Source: Lachnospiraceae bacterium
Lineage (GTDB): Bacteria; Bacillota; Clostridia; Lachnospirales; Lachnospiraceae
Reading direction: 5' to 3'
DNA length: 64,000 bases
Assembly (NCBI GenBank): GCA_024698145.1
Contig: JAILRO010000054.1
Coordinates: 1 to 64,000 of the forward strand
Below the pieces are notes generated by a model that was not told the origin of the DNA, searched no databases, and saw only the letters and a list, made by a program, of their open reading frames with translations. Below, one piece after another: positions 51,253 to 57,731 of this stretch (the stretch's first letter is position 1; every line of letters begins with the position of its first letter). Made by a program: the position numbers and the translations under genes.

Positions 51253-52290
51253 ATGATTGATGGAGTAGAATTCTGTCCGCGTTGTCAGGCAAATCTGACA
51301 TTACAAAAAGGATTTGATAATACCTTGCCGTATTGGATATGTCGAGGATGTGGAGAAATGCTGGTTAACCCCGACGTGGACTTTGAATCGGGTATTGCGT
51401 GGATCTGTGATGAATGTAGTGCTATGCTTAACATTCAAACGGGATTTAGTGAGGATTGTGGTGAGTGGACATGTACAGAATGTGGCTATGTCAATAAGAT
51501 AAATGCCAAAGAAGTATATGCCTATGAGGATGAATATCAGTCGGATAAATATAACCCATACAGGGGATTGTCGGATGAGGATTTGCTGGAATTATCTACG
51601 TATGTAGAGGTAGATTATGTCGAAAATATGGGGGATGTTATACCGGTCAAGAGCCTTGAAACGGGAAAGATATTCATCAAAAAGATTCTTTATTTTTACG
51701 ATAAGAATATTTATCAGGCTTTGATTGATGCTCCGGTTGCCCATATGCCACGAATAATAGGAATGTATGAAGGCGAGAATACCTTAGTCGTAATTGAGGA
51801 GTATATTGACGGCAAGACAGTCGAAGCTATGATTGAAGAGAATCTGATAGACCGCCGACAGGCTGTTGAAATTACTAAGAAGGTATGCAACATTTTAAAA
51901 GAACTGCATAATAGACTGACACCAATCATTCATAGAGATATCAAACCTTCTAATGTCATGGTCGATTCAGATGGCGAGGTCTGGCTGATTGATATTAATG
52001 TTTCAAAACTCTATCATCCTGGAGAGCAAGAAGGCATGCGATATACAGGTACTTTGAATTATGCTGCACCTGAACAGATTGGATTCGGTATTGCAGCATC
52101 TACTCCAGGGACTGATATCTATGCGGTCGGAGTGTTATTAAATGTTATGCTGACCGGACATTTACCCCAAGAGAGAAAGGCAAAACAGCCGATGTGGGAT
52201 ATAATTAAGAAGTGTATAAGCCTTGAAGTCGATGACAGATATACTGCGTCAGAACTGATTGATGAACTTGAAAGGATAGGAGACGTTTAA
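51253..52290 (+). CDS. Zinc-ribbon Ser/Thr protein kinase
   Basis: The protein has 345 residues and no membrane helix. Two zinc ribbons lie in the first 85 residues (CPRCQAN with CRGCGEM, and CDECSAM with CTECGYV). The Hanks-type kinase domain follows, with Lys in KIFIKKIL, the catalytic loop IHRDIKPSNVMVD, LIDINVSK in place of the DFG motif (the metal-binding Asp is kept), and the APE equivalent YAAPEQIGFG. The kinase is therefore probably active. The next gene starts 2 bases after its stop. Substrates are unknown. Confidence 0.9.
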   Translation: MIDGVEFCPRCQANLTLQKGFDNTLPYWICRGCGEMLVNPDVDFESGIAWICDECSAMLNIQTGFSEDCGEWTCTECGYVNKINAKEVYAYEDEYQSDKYNPYRGLSDEDLLELSTYVEVDYVENMGDVIPVKSLETGKIFIKKILYFYDKNIYQALIDAPVAHMPRIIGMYEGENTLVVIEEYIDGKTVEAMIEENLIDRRQAVEITKKVCNILKELHNRLTPIIHRDIKPSNVMVDSDGEVWLIDINVSKLYHPGEQEGMRYTGTLNYAAPEQIGFGIAASTPGTDIYAVGVLLNVMLTGHLPQERKAKQPMWDIIKKCISLEVDDRYTASELIDELERIGDV

Positions 52291-52292
52291 TT

Positions 52293-52748
52293 ATGCAGAA
52301 AATACCTACCGGTGAACTGAATAAAATGCTTGAAAATACGTCTCCGAATAAACTTGACGAGTATTTCAAGAAAAACAATAAATATATGGCAGAAGACGGC
52401 AAGGCATACTATTATTATATGAAGGATGTGCTTAACGAGAAGAATATCCGTTTGAAAGACGTATACATATCTGCCGGTGTTAGCGAGTCGTACGGTAGCA
52501 AGATTATTAGCATGGAGAAGCACACTAAGAATCGAGACCTTATCATCAGATTTTGCATTGCCGGTCATTTTAACTGGGACGAGACGAACAGGGCACTCAA
52601 ATTATATGGGTTGAATGAATTATATGCGAAGGATGCGCGTGATGCCTGCATAATAGTTGCAATCAATAACAGAATATTTGATACATCGCAGATTGATGAT
52701 ATATTGGACGAGCATGGATTAAAGCCTTTGTCACAACAGGATGAATGA
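52293..52748 (+). CDS. Kinase-associated HTH-like protein
   Basis: The soluble protein has 151 residues. After a short acidic start (ELNKMLENTSPNKLDEYF) it has an HTH-like helical region with YYYYMKDVLNEKNIRLKDVY and SAGVSESYGSKIISME. The remainder, with DLIIRFCIAGHFNWDETNRALKLYG and DACIIVAINNR, is helical. Proteins of this shape commonly follow zinc-ribbon kinases in gut Clostridia, so it is likely the kinase's partner or target (inference from gene order). A terminator follows. Confidence 0.75.
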   Translation: MQKIPTGELNKMLENTSPNKLDEYFKKNNKYMAEDGKAYYYYMKDVLNEKNIRLKDVYISAGVSESYGSKIISMEKHTKNRDLIIRFCIAGHFNWDETNRALKLYGLNELYAKDARDACIIVAINNRIFDTSQIDDILDEHGLKPLSQQDE

Positions 52749-52755
52749 TGATTTT

Positions 52756-52784
52756 TGAGATGCCAAATTGGCATCTCATTTTTT
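52756..52784 (+). terminator. Terminator after the kinase pair
   Basis: A perfect 10-bp stem (TGAGATGCCA / TGGCATCTCA) with a 3-base loop is followed by a six-T run. Confidence 0.9.
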
Positions 52785-52843
52785 GAACTATAATTTAACT
52801 GGGCAAAATGGCAATATATCGTAGGATATGTGGTTGTATACTC

Positions 52844-52872
52844 TTGTTTGTATTAATAATACATGCTATAAT
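52844..52872 (+). promoter_or_regulatory. Promoter with palindrome in its spacer
   Basis: TTGTTT at 52844-52849 and TATAAT at 52867-52872 are spaced by 17 bases. The perfect palindrome TGTATTAATAATACA (52849-52863) fills most of the spacer. A bound protein there would block RNA polymerase, as expected for an autorepressed toxin-antitoxin operon. Confidence 0.65.
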
Positions 52873-52927
52873 AACCACGATTATTTATTTTGCAGTATAA
52901 AGTTGTTTGGATTTGAAAGGAGCATCC

Positions 52928-53101
52928 ATGGAGTCGATAAAAAATGTTGATGATTTCAAAAAATTTTTGGAAGCTAATAGAGAACGATTCTATTCAATAG
53001 CCGAAAATGCTGATGATATATCTGTGGATGATGAATGGATGCAAGAAAATCAGTGGGATGAATTGTATAGGCAGAAGGAGAATCAATATGGGAAAGTATA
53101 G
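52928..53101 (+). CDS. Probable antitoxin of a PemK/MazF-type pair (57 aa)
   Basis: This small acidic protein of 57 residues (NVDDFKKFLEANRERF, ISVDDEWMQENQWDELYRQ) has no similarity I can name. Its size, acidity, AAAGGAG site, operator-bearing promoter and overlap with a PemK-like reading frame all point to an antitoxin. The toxin frame is truncated, so the protein may now act alone. Confidence 0.6.
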   Translation: MESIKNVDDFKKFLEANRERFYSIAENADDISVDDEWMQENQWDELYRQKENQYGKV

Positions 53102-53219
53102 AATTGGTGAAGTGTGGTGGACACAATTCCCGTTTGAGGATATTGATGAAGACAAAAGAAGACCAGCAATAGTTTTTGATGATAATACAATTGCATTTGT
53201 AAAAACTAGGTGTAAATGA
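53088..53219 (+). pseudogene. Truncated PemK/MazF-type toxin (43 aa)
   Basis: The reading frame begins GKYRIGEVWWTQFPFEDIDE and continues with KRRPAIVFDDNTIAFV, the first strands of a PemK/MazF toxin. It stops after 43 residues, where the family needs about 110. A good site (AAGGAG) and overlap with the antitoxin show it was once a real gene. Hairpin copy 3 begins within ten bases of the stop, so the 3' part may have been lost when that element arrived or by a deletion at it. Confidence 0.7.
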
Positions 53220-53224
53220 TAAAG

Positions 53225-53275
53225 TGTCGCATCGGAGCAAAATCCGGTGCGATTTTTGTATAGACGAGTAATATC
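53225..53275 (+). repeat. Dispersed hairpin element, copy 3
   Basis: The stem TCGCATCGGA / TCCGGTGCGA with a GCAAAA loop is followed by five T and the tail GTATAGACGAGTAATA. It directly follows the truncated toxin gene. Confidence 0.88.
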
Positions 53276-53314
53276 AACGCATTACTTGTCGGTTTCGTTT
53301 CGTAACCACCTCTG

Positions 53315-53343
53315 TTGACGTACATACTCCCCCTTATTATAAT
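53315..53343 (+). promoter_or_regulatory. Promoter of the Lrp/alpha-CTD pair
   Basis: TTGACG at 53315-53320 and TATAAT at 53338-53343 are spaced by 17 bases, about 38 bases before the Lrp start codon. Confidence 0.8.
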
Positions 53344-53380
53344 TATTTCATCAGAGTCGACACTGATGGGAGTGAAGTCA

Positions 53381-53884
53381 ATGGATAAAACAGATGAGAA
53401 AATACTCAATATGCTCAAAGGCAATGCCAGAATGAGTTATCAGGATATAGGTGACGCTATCGGTATGTCAAGAGTTGCTGCCAAGAAACGAGTGCAGAAG
53501 CTGGAAAAAGAAGGCATAATACGTGGCTATAATACCTGTATCTATAAGCCGGGAGAAGTGACGGTATTTATTGATATTGTGACAGCGCCGGATAAATATG
53601 ATGACGTGCTTGAATACGTATCTACAAGAACGGCGTACATACGTCAGATATTCAAAACTTTAAAGGATAACCATATTCACATGGTTGCTACATCTGATTC
53701 TGTTGACGAGCTCAAGTATCTAATCAAAATGATCCAAAAGAAATGTGGAGATGATATACAAGAACTGCATTGTAATGCGGTCAAAGAGGTCATCAAAGAT
53801 GTGTATGGAGGTATAAGATATGAGCAACGATCAGAGTCGAACAGTAATGCAGGTAATGAACGAGATAGAAGGAGTAAGACTTAA
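53381..53884 (+). CDS. Lrp/AsnC-family transcriptional regulator
   Basis: The protein of 167 residues has the family's N-terminal HTH (MDKTDEKILNMLKGNARMSY, then QDIGDAIGMSRVAAKKRVQKL and EGIIRGYNT) and a RAM-like effector domain (about 65-145) with VFIDIVTAPDKYDDVLEYV and IHMVATSDSVDELK. Lrp proteins bind amino acids and form multimers. The last 20 residues are Ser/Asn/Arg-rich and are also read in another frame as the start of the next gene, so the real Lrp end may have shifted. GGGAG precedes the start. Confidence 0.9.
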   Translation: MDKTDEKILNMLKGNARMSYQDIGDAIGMSRVAAKKRVQKLEKEGIIRGYNTCIYKPGEVTVFIDIVTAPDKYDDVLEYVSTRTAYIRQIFKTLKDNHIHMVATSDSVDELKYLIKMIQKKCGDDIQELHCNAVKEVIKDVYGGIRYEQRSESNSNAGNERDRRSKT

Positions 53885-54209
53885 AGAGAAACACGGAGGA
53901 AAGTTTCATTTTCGATTCCATATGACAGAGAAAATGAGCGAATTGCCAATAGAGGTACTTGATCTTAGCACAAGGGCACATAACGGTATAAAGAGACGTG
54001 GATTTAACACGATTGGAGATCTTGTGAATTCAATAGCTGCAGGAAATGATATAAGACAAACAAGAAGTCTTGGTCCAAAATCAGCAAGAGAGATTATGGA
54101 GAAGCTTTTCTTGTTCCAGTATGATTTGTTATCAGATAGAAAGAGAGAAGACTTTCTTGCAGAAGTGTTGTTGATTAATTGCCGACAGTTACTTCAGGAC
54201 GGGGAATGA
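53820..54209 (+). CDS. Free-standing RNA polymerase alpha-CTD-like protein
   Basis: The protein has 129 residues and overlaps the end of the Lrp gene by 65 bases in another frame. Residues about 40-100 match the helix-hairpin-helix C-terminal domain of RpoA: EVLDLSTRAHNGIKRRGFNT, IGDLVNSI and SLGPKSAREIMEKLF. There is no alpha N-terminal domain, so it cannot replace RpoA. It may bind DNA or an activator in the way the alpha-CTD does, perhaps with the Lrp protein (inference). GGAGG precedes the ATG. Confidence 0.8.
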   Translation: MSNDQSRTVMQVMNEIEGVRLKEKHGGKFHFRFHMTEKMSELPIEVLDLSTRAHNGIKRRGFNTIGDLVNSIAAGNDIRQTRSLGPKSAREIMEKLFLFQYDLLSDRKREDFLAEVLLINCRQLLQDGE

Positions 54210-54255
54210 GCTATAGAAATGCCAAAGCCAATTAGATAATAGAATGTGTTGAACG

Positions 54256-54300
54256 TTATCGCATCGGAATAAAATCCGGTGCGATATTTGTATATATGGG
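54256..54300 (+). repeat. Dispersed hairpin element, copy 4
   Basis: The stem TCGCATCGGA / TCCGGTGCGA with an ATAAAA loop is followed by TATTTG, a weaker T-run than the other copies, and the tail GTATATATGGG. It separates the alpha-CTD gene from the restriction system. A small inverted repeat AACGC/GCGTT lies further on at 54390-54405, before hsdM. Confidence 0.82.
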
Positions 54301-54454
54301 CTAAAAAACACGTGATAAATTCAACTAAAAAAATAGCTGGAAATTTTCTCGGAAATCTGTATTTATTGTCGAAAGTATGGTAAAATAATAACGCATTAAA
54401 GCGTTAAAATATTAAAAATATAATTACAACTATTGGTGTTTGGAGGATAAGTAA

Positions 54455-55963
54455 ATGGCATCAAAGACTAATGCTAACATAGGATTTGAAAAACAGTTAT
54501 GGGATGCGGCGTGTGTATTGTGGGGACACATTCCAGCGGCTGAGTATCGTAAGGTTATTATCGGATTGATATTCCTTCGTTATATTTCAGCGGCTTTTGA
54601 TAGAAGATATCAAGAACTCGTTGATGAGGGTGATGGATTTGAAGATGACATTGATGCATATACAATGGAGAATGTTTTCTTCGTTCCGGAAGAAGCTAGA
54701 TGGAATACAATTGCATCAGCCGCTCATACCCCTGAGATTGGTACGGTGATTGATAATGCAATGCGTGCTATTGAAGCAGATAATAAAGTTCTTAAGAATG
54801 TACTTCCTAAGAATTATGCAAGCCCAGACCTCGATAAGAGAGTATTGGGTGAAGTCGTAGATATCTTTACCAACAATATCGATATGAGTGACACTGAGGC
54901 GAGTGAAGATCTCCTCGGTCGTACTTATGAATATTGTATTGCTCAGTTCGCGGAAAAGGAAGGTGTAGGTGGTGGAGAATTCTATACACCGTCAAGCGTA
55001 GTAAAGACATTGGTTTCTATTCTTAGACCGTTTGAAAATTGTCGTGTGTATGATTGCTGCTGTGGTTCTGGTGGTATGTTTGTTCAGAGTGCTAAGTTTA
55101 TTGAAGCTCATTCCGGCAACAGAGGGGCTATTTCTGTATATGGTCAAGAGGCAAATGCAGATACATGGAAGATGGCAAAAATCAATATGGCTATCCGTGG
55201 TATTGATGCGGACTTTGGGCCTTATCAGGCAGATACATTCACAAATGATTTACACCCAACTTTAAAGGCAGATTTCATTCTTGCAAATCCCCCATTTAAC
55301 TATCATCCGTGGAATCAGGATAAATTGGTCGATGATGTTAGATGGAAATATGGTTTACCGCCAGCAGGAAATGCCAACTATGCTTGGATTCAGCACATGA
55401 TTCATCATCTTGCTCCTAACGGAAAGATAGGATTGGTCTTAGCGAATGGTGCGCTTTCAACACAGACTAGTGGTGAAGGAGATATTAGAAAAAATATTAT
55501 AGAGGACGACTTGGTTGAAGGTATTATCGCAATGCCTACACAGCTTTTTTACAGCGTAACAATTCCGGTAACACTTTGGTTTATTACTAAGAATAAAAAG
55601 CAGACTGGTAAGACGTTATTCATTGATGCAAGAAACATGGGACACATGGTTGACCGTAAGCATCGTGACTTTGATGATAAAGATATCCAGAAGCTCGCAG
55701 ATACATTTGAAGCATTCCAAAATGGAACACTTGAGGATGTAAAGGGATTCTGTAAGGTTGCTGCAACAGAAGAGATAGAGAAACAGGATTATATCCTTAC
55801 TCCAGGTAGATATGTTGGTATTGAAGAGCAGGAAGATGATGGCGAACCATTTGAAGAAAAAATGGGAAGATTAACATCAGAGCTTTCTGAAATGTTTGCA
55901 AAATCTCATGAACTCGAAGCTGAGATTAGAAGAAAGTTGGGGGCTATTGGATATGAAATCTAA
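54455..55963 (+). CDS. hsdM: Type I restriction-modification methyltransferase subunit
   Basis: The 502-residue N6-adenine methyltransferase has an HsdM N-terminal domain (WDAACVLWGHIPAAEYRKVI, LIFLRYIS) and a catalytic part with GGGEFYTPSSVV, the SAM-binding CCCGSGGMFVQ and the catalytic NPPF in ILANPPFNYHPW. Length and motifs are complete. GGAGG lies before the start. Its stop overlaps the first hsdS gene by 11 bases. It would work with either HsdS for DNA methylation, and with HsdR for cutting. Confidence 0.97.
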   Translation: MASKTNANIGFEKQLWDAACVLWGHIPAAEYRKVIIGLIFLRYISAAFDRRYQELVDEGDGFEDDIDAYTMENVFFVPEEARWNTIASAAHTPEIGTVIDNAMRAIEADNKVLKNVLPKNYASPDLDKRVLGEVVDIFTNNIDMSDTEASEDLLGRTYEYCIAQFAEKEGVGGGEFYTPSSVVKTLVSILRPFENCRVYDCCCGSGGMFVQSAKFIEAHSGNRGAISVYGQEANADTWKMAKINMAIRGIDADFGPYQADTFTNDLHPTLKADFILANPPFNYHPWNQDKLVDDVRWKYGLPPAGNANYAWIQHMIHHLAPNGKIGLVLANGALSTQTSGEGDIRKNIIEDDLVEGIIAMPTQLFYSVTIPVTLWFITKNKKQTGKTLFIDARNMGHMVDRKHRDFDDKDIQKLADTFEAFQNGTLEDVKGFCKVAATEEIEKQDYILTPGRYVGIEEQEDDGEPFEEKMGRLTSELSEMFAKSHELEAEIRRKLGAIGYEI

Positions 55964-56513
55964 TTGGAAAGAATATTGTTTGGGAGATATAGTTTCATTA
56001 GTAATTGATCATAGAGGCTTAACCCCTAAAAAGCTAGGTGGAGATTGGGCTAACGAAGGATATAGAGCGCTATCGGCAAAAAATGTTAAAACAGGAAGAA
56101 TTGTGCAACCAAATAGTATTAGATATGTGGACGATGAGATGTATCATCGATGGATGCCTGATGAGATAGAACGTGGAGATATTTTAGTTACATCAGAAGC
56201 CCCTTTTGGAGAAGTTCTTCAGTGGAATTCTGATGAAAAAATTATATTAAGTCAAAGATTGTTTGGTTTAAGAATATCAGAAGAATTTAATTCGGATTAC
56301 GTATATCACTATATGACAACTACAGCGTTCTTAGCAGAAATGCATTCAAGAGCGACTGGAACTACTGTTATTGGTTTAAGACAGCCTGAATTATTAAAAT
56401 GCAAGCTTTTTTGTCCTGATATCGAAACGCAGAACAAAATAGCGTCTTTGTTAAATGGATTAGATAGGAAAATAGAATTAAATGAACGTATAAACGATAA
56501 TTTAGCAGCTTAG
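55953..56513 (+). CDS. hsdS: Half-length HsdS, truncated at an inverted repeat
   Basis: The protein of 186 residues holds one target-recognition domain (WKEYCLGDIVSLVIDHRGLTP, ILVTSEAPFGEV, GLRQPELL) and a conserved helix (ETQNKIASLLNGLDRKIELNERINDN), then stops with LAA. A full HsdS has two such halves and about 400 residues. The stop lies just after the repeat at 56490-56506. Reading instead into the inverted half (from 57157 downwards on the minus strand) gives LAEQARIMFKQR in frame. The present form is therefore one state of a switch. Half-length HsdS proteins can sometimes dimerise, so it need not be inactive. Confidence 0.9.
   Translation: MKSNWKEYCLGDIVSLVIDHRGLTPKKLGGDWANEGYRALSAKNVKTGRIVQPNSIRYVDDEMYHRWMPDEIERGDILVTSEAPFGEVLQWNSDEKIILSQRLFGLRISEEFNSDYVYHYMTTTAFLAEMHSRATGTTVIGLRQPELLKCKLFCPDIETQNKIASLLNGLDRKIELNERINDNLAA
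56490..56506 (+). repeat. Inverted-repeat recombination site 1 (plus orientation)
   Basis: ATAAACGATAATTTAGC lies at the end of the first hsdS gene and codes for INDNLA. The 14-bp core AAACGATAATTTAG is shared by four sites: here, 59268-59283 in the same orientation, and 57156-57170 and 59973-59989 in the reverse orientation. Confidence 0.9.
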
Positions 56514-57139
56514 ATGTCGAGGTTGGAAACATCCAGTTCACCGGACATTAGCCGAGGCAGCAATGTGTCACGTAACTCGGCAAGCCGTCGATTTTCCTCG
56601 TTATTGGAGGCGATACTATCGAAAATCGTTATTATTGCATTAGTGAAATCCGTATCGTCTTGCTGCGGTTCAGGAATAACACATGCATTCAAATCAAGTG
56701 GCTTAATTGACGGATACGTGGATACACTTTGTTCTGCCAGCTGATGCATTTTCTCCACAAAAGTTGGATCAGTTAGTGCAAGGTATATAATTTCATTCGG
56801 AATAGTCTTTCTTTTGCTACGGATCACGGCGAACCCAGTTGAGCCGAGCATATTCGGCAATGGATTTGAGATAATACCGTAATGTAACTGGTTAGGTCGC
56901 ACTGTGGAATATACAATATCGTTTTTGCGGAGTATCCTGCGAGCTCGACTTGGAAGTTTTTCTTGAGATGGTTGAATACACTGAACCTCTGCAATAGTAC
57001 CATTTGTGATGTTACTGGTATCGAGATAATTAACAAATTCCCAATTATCTTTTGTTGAATAGGTTTCCGGGTTAATATCAGCAATCTCTGCAAGATGGCA
57101 CAAAGACCCTGTAGCATCTGTAAGCCGTTGTTTGAACAT
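56510..57139 (-). CDS. Inverted hsdS half-gene (silent second target-recognition cassette)
   Basis: The minus-strand frame of 209 codons from an internal ATG continues in frame upstream to the repeat at 57156. It encodes one target-recognition domain (HLAEIADINPETYST, NDIVYSTVRPNQLHYG) and the C-terminal HsdS helix ending RDTLLPRLMSGELDVSNLDI, which is close to the end of the second hsdS. It has no ribosome site of its own and no first domain, so it is probably silent in this orientation. Inversion would attach it to the first hsdS in frame. Confidence 0.88.
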   Translation of the reverse strand: MFKQRLTDATGSLCHLAEIADINPETYSTKDNWEFVNYLDTSNITNGTIAEVQCIQPSQEKLPSRARRILRKNDIVYSTVRPNQLHYGIISNPLPNMLGSTGFAVIRSKRKTIPNEIIYLALTDPTFVEKMHQLAEQSVSTYPSIKPLDLNACVIPEPQQDDTDFTNAIITIFDSIASNNEENRRLAELRDTLLPRLMSGELDVSNLDI

Positions 57140-57155
57140 TATACGAGCTTGCTCA

Positions 57156-57170
57156 GCTAAATTATCGTTT
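57156..57170 (-). repeat. Inverted-repeat recombination site 2 (minus orientation)
   Basis: GCTAAATTATCGTTT is the exact reverse complement of 15 bases of site 1. Beyond that the match breaks (G for A). With site 1 it borders an invertible segment of about 0.68 kb. Confidence 0.88.
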
Positions 57171-57202
57171 GTAGAAACTATTAATAAACAGGAGAAGGAA
57201 AA

Positions 57203-57532
57203 ATGACAATAGAAGAGACTGCAGAAAAATTACGTGTAAATAAAAAAACAGTTGAAAAATGGTGTGAGAAGAAATGGATTAGAGGTGTAAAAAAGGAGAA
57301 AAACGGAATGTATAATATTCCACAAAGTGTAAAAAGACCTTATTTTAAAAGAAGAGCGAAAGGTGATTCTATTTATACTAGTATTGTGAAGGCGGTTTTG
57401 GAGGGGTGTGACACTTCAGCTGCACTCTATGGTTTAAGTGACGATGAATATGAAAAATACATTTGTCAACTGAAAGATGCAGGAGTGATTGATTCGTATG
57501 TTGATTCGTTTACGGGAATTAGTTATTTATGA
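57203..57532 (+). CDS. Small excisionase-like HTH protein (109 aa)
   Basis: The protein of 109 residues starts with a MerR/excisionase-like HTH (TIEETAEKLRVNKKTVEKWCEK, then WIRGVKKEKNGMYNIPQSV), followed by a helical C-terminus. A ribosome site AGGAGAAGG precedes the start. It lies between the invertible cassette and the recombinase gene, the place where a recombination directionality factor or a repressor might be. This role is inferred from position and size only. Confidence 0.65.
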   Translation: MTIEETAEKLRVNKKTVEKWCEKKWIRGVKKEKNGMYNIPQSVKRPYFKRRAKGDSIYTSIVKAVLEGCDTSAALYGLSDDEYEKYICQLKDAGVIDSYVDSFTGISYL

Positions 57533-57652
57533 ATGACACCCCAAAGTAGTGATTTTTCAAAACTTAGCGTGAATAGGATAAAGAGTTTTCTTAAAGATGC
57601 AAAGATGAATATAAGTGTGAATGTAGGAATTAATATAATGTAGGTTTAGACA

Positions 57653-57706
57653 ATTCTCATCAACGGCGAGAATAAAGCCAACAGAACAGCCGTTGATATC
57701 GTTCTC
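57653..57706 (+). promoter_or_regulatory. Possible RNA structure before the recombinase gene
   Basis: Several short complementary parts overlap: ATTCTC (57653) can pair with GAGAAT (57668), while TCAACGGC (57660) can pair with GCCGTTGA (57689). These pairings exclude each other, as in an attenuator. A frame reading INGENKANRTAVDIVLWKEM also crosses the region, so it may instead be a gene remnant. The surrounding 57533-57731 gap holds nothing else I can name. Confidence 0.3.
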
Positions 57707-57731
57707 TGGAAAGAAATGAAGGAGATACGAT

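Noticed and set aside
53088-53219. Short frame considered as a small intact gene
   Set aside because: Its start matches the first strands of PemK/MazF toxins, and the remaining two thirds of the fold are missing, so a truncated gene fits better.
47851-54300. Hairpin elements considered as integron attC sites
   Set aside because: No integron integrase is present, the genes between copies form multi-gene units with their own promoters, and the hairpins end in T-runs like terminators.
54361-54405. TTGTCG and TAATAA-like boxes considered as the hsdM promoter
   Set aside because: No pair of boxes has acceptable spacing, so the hsdM promoter cannot be placed.
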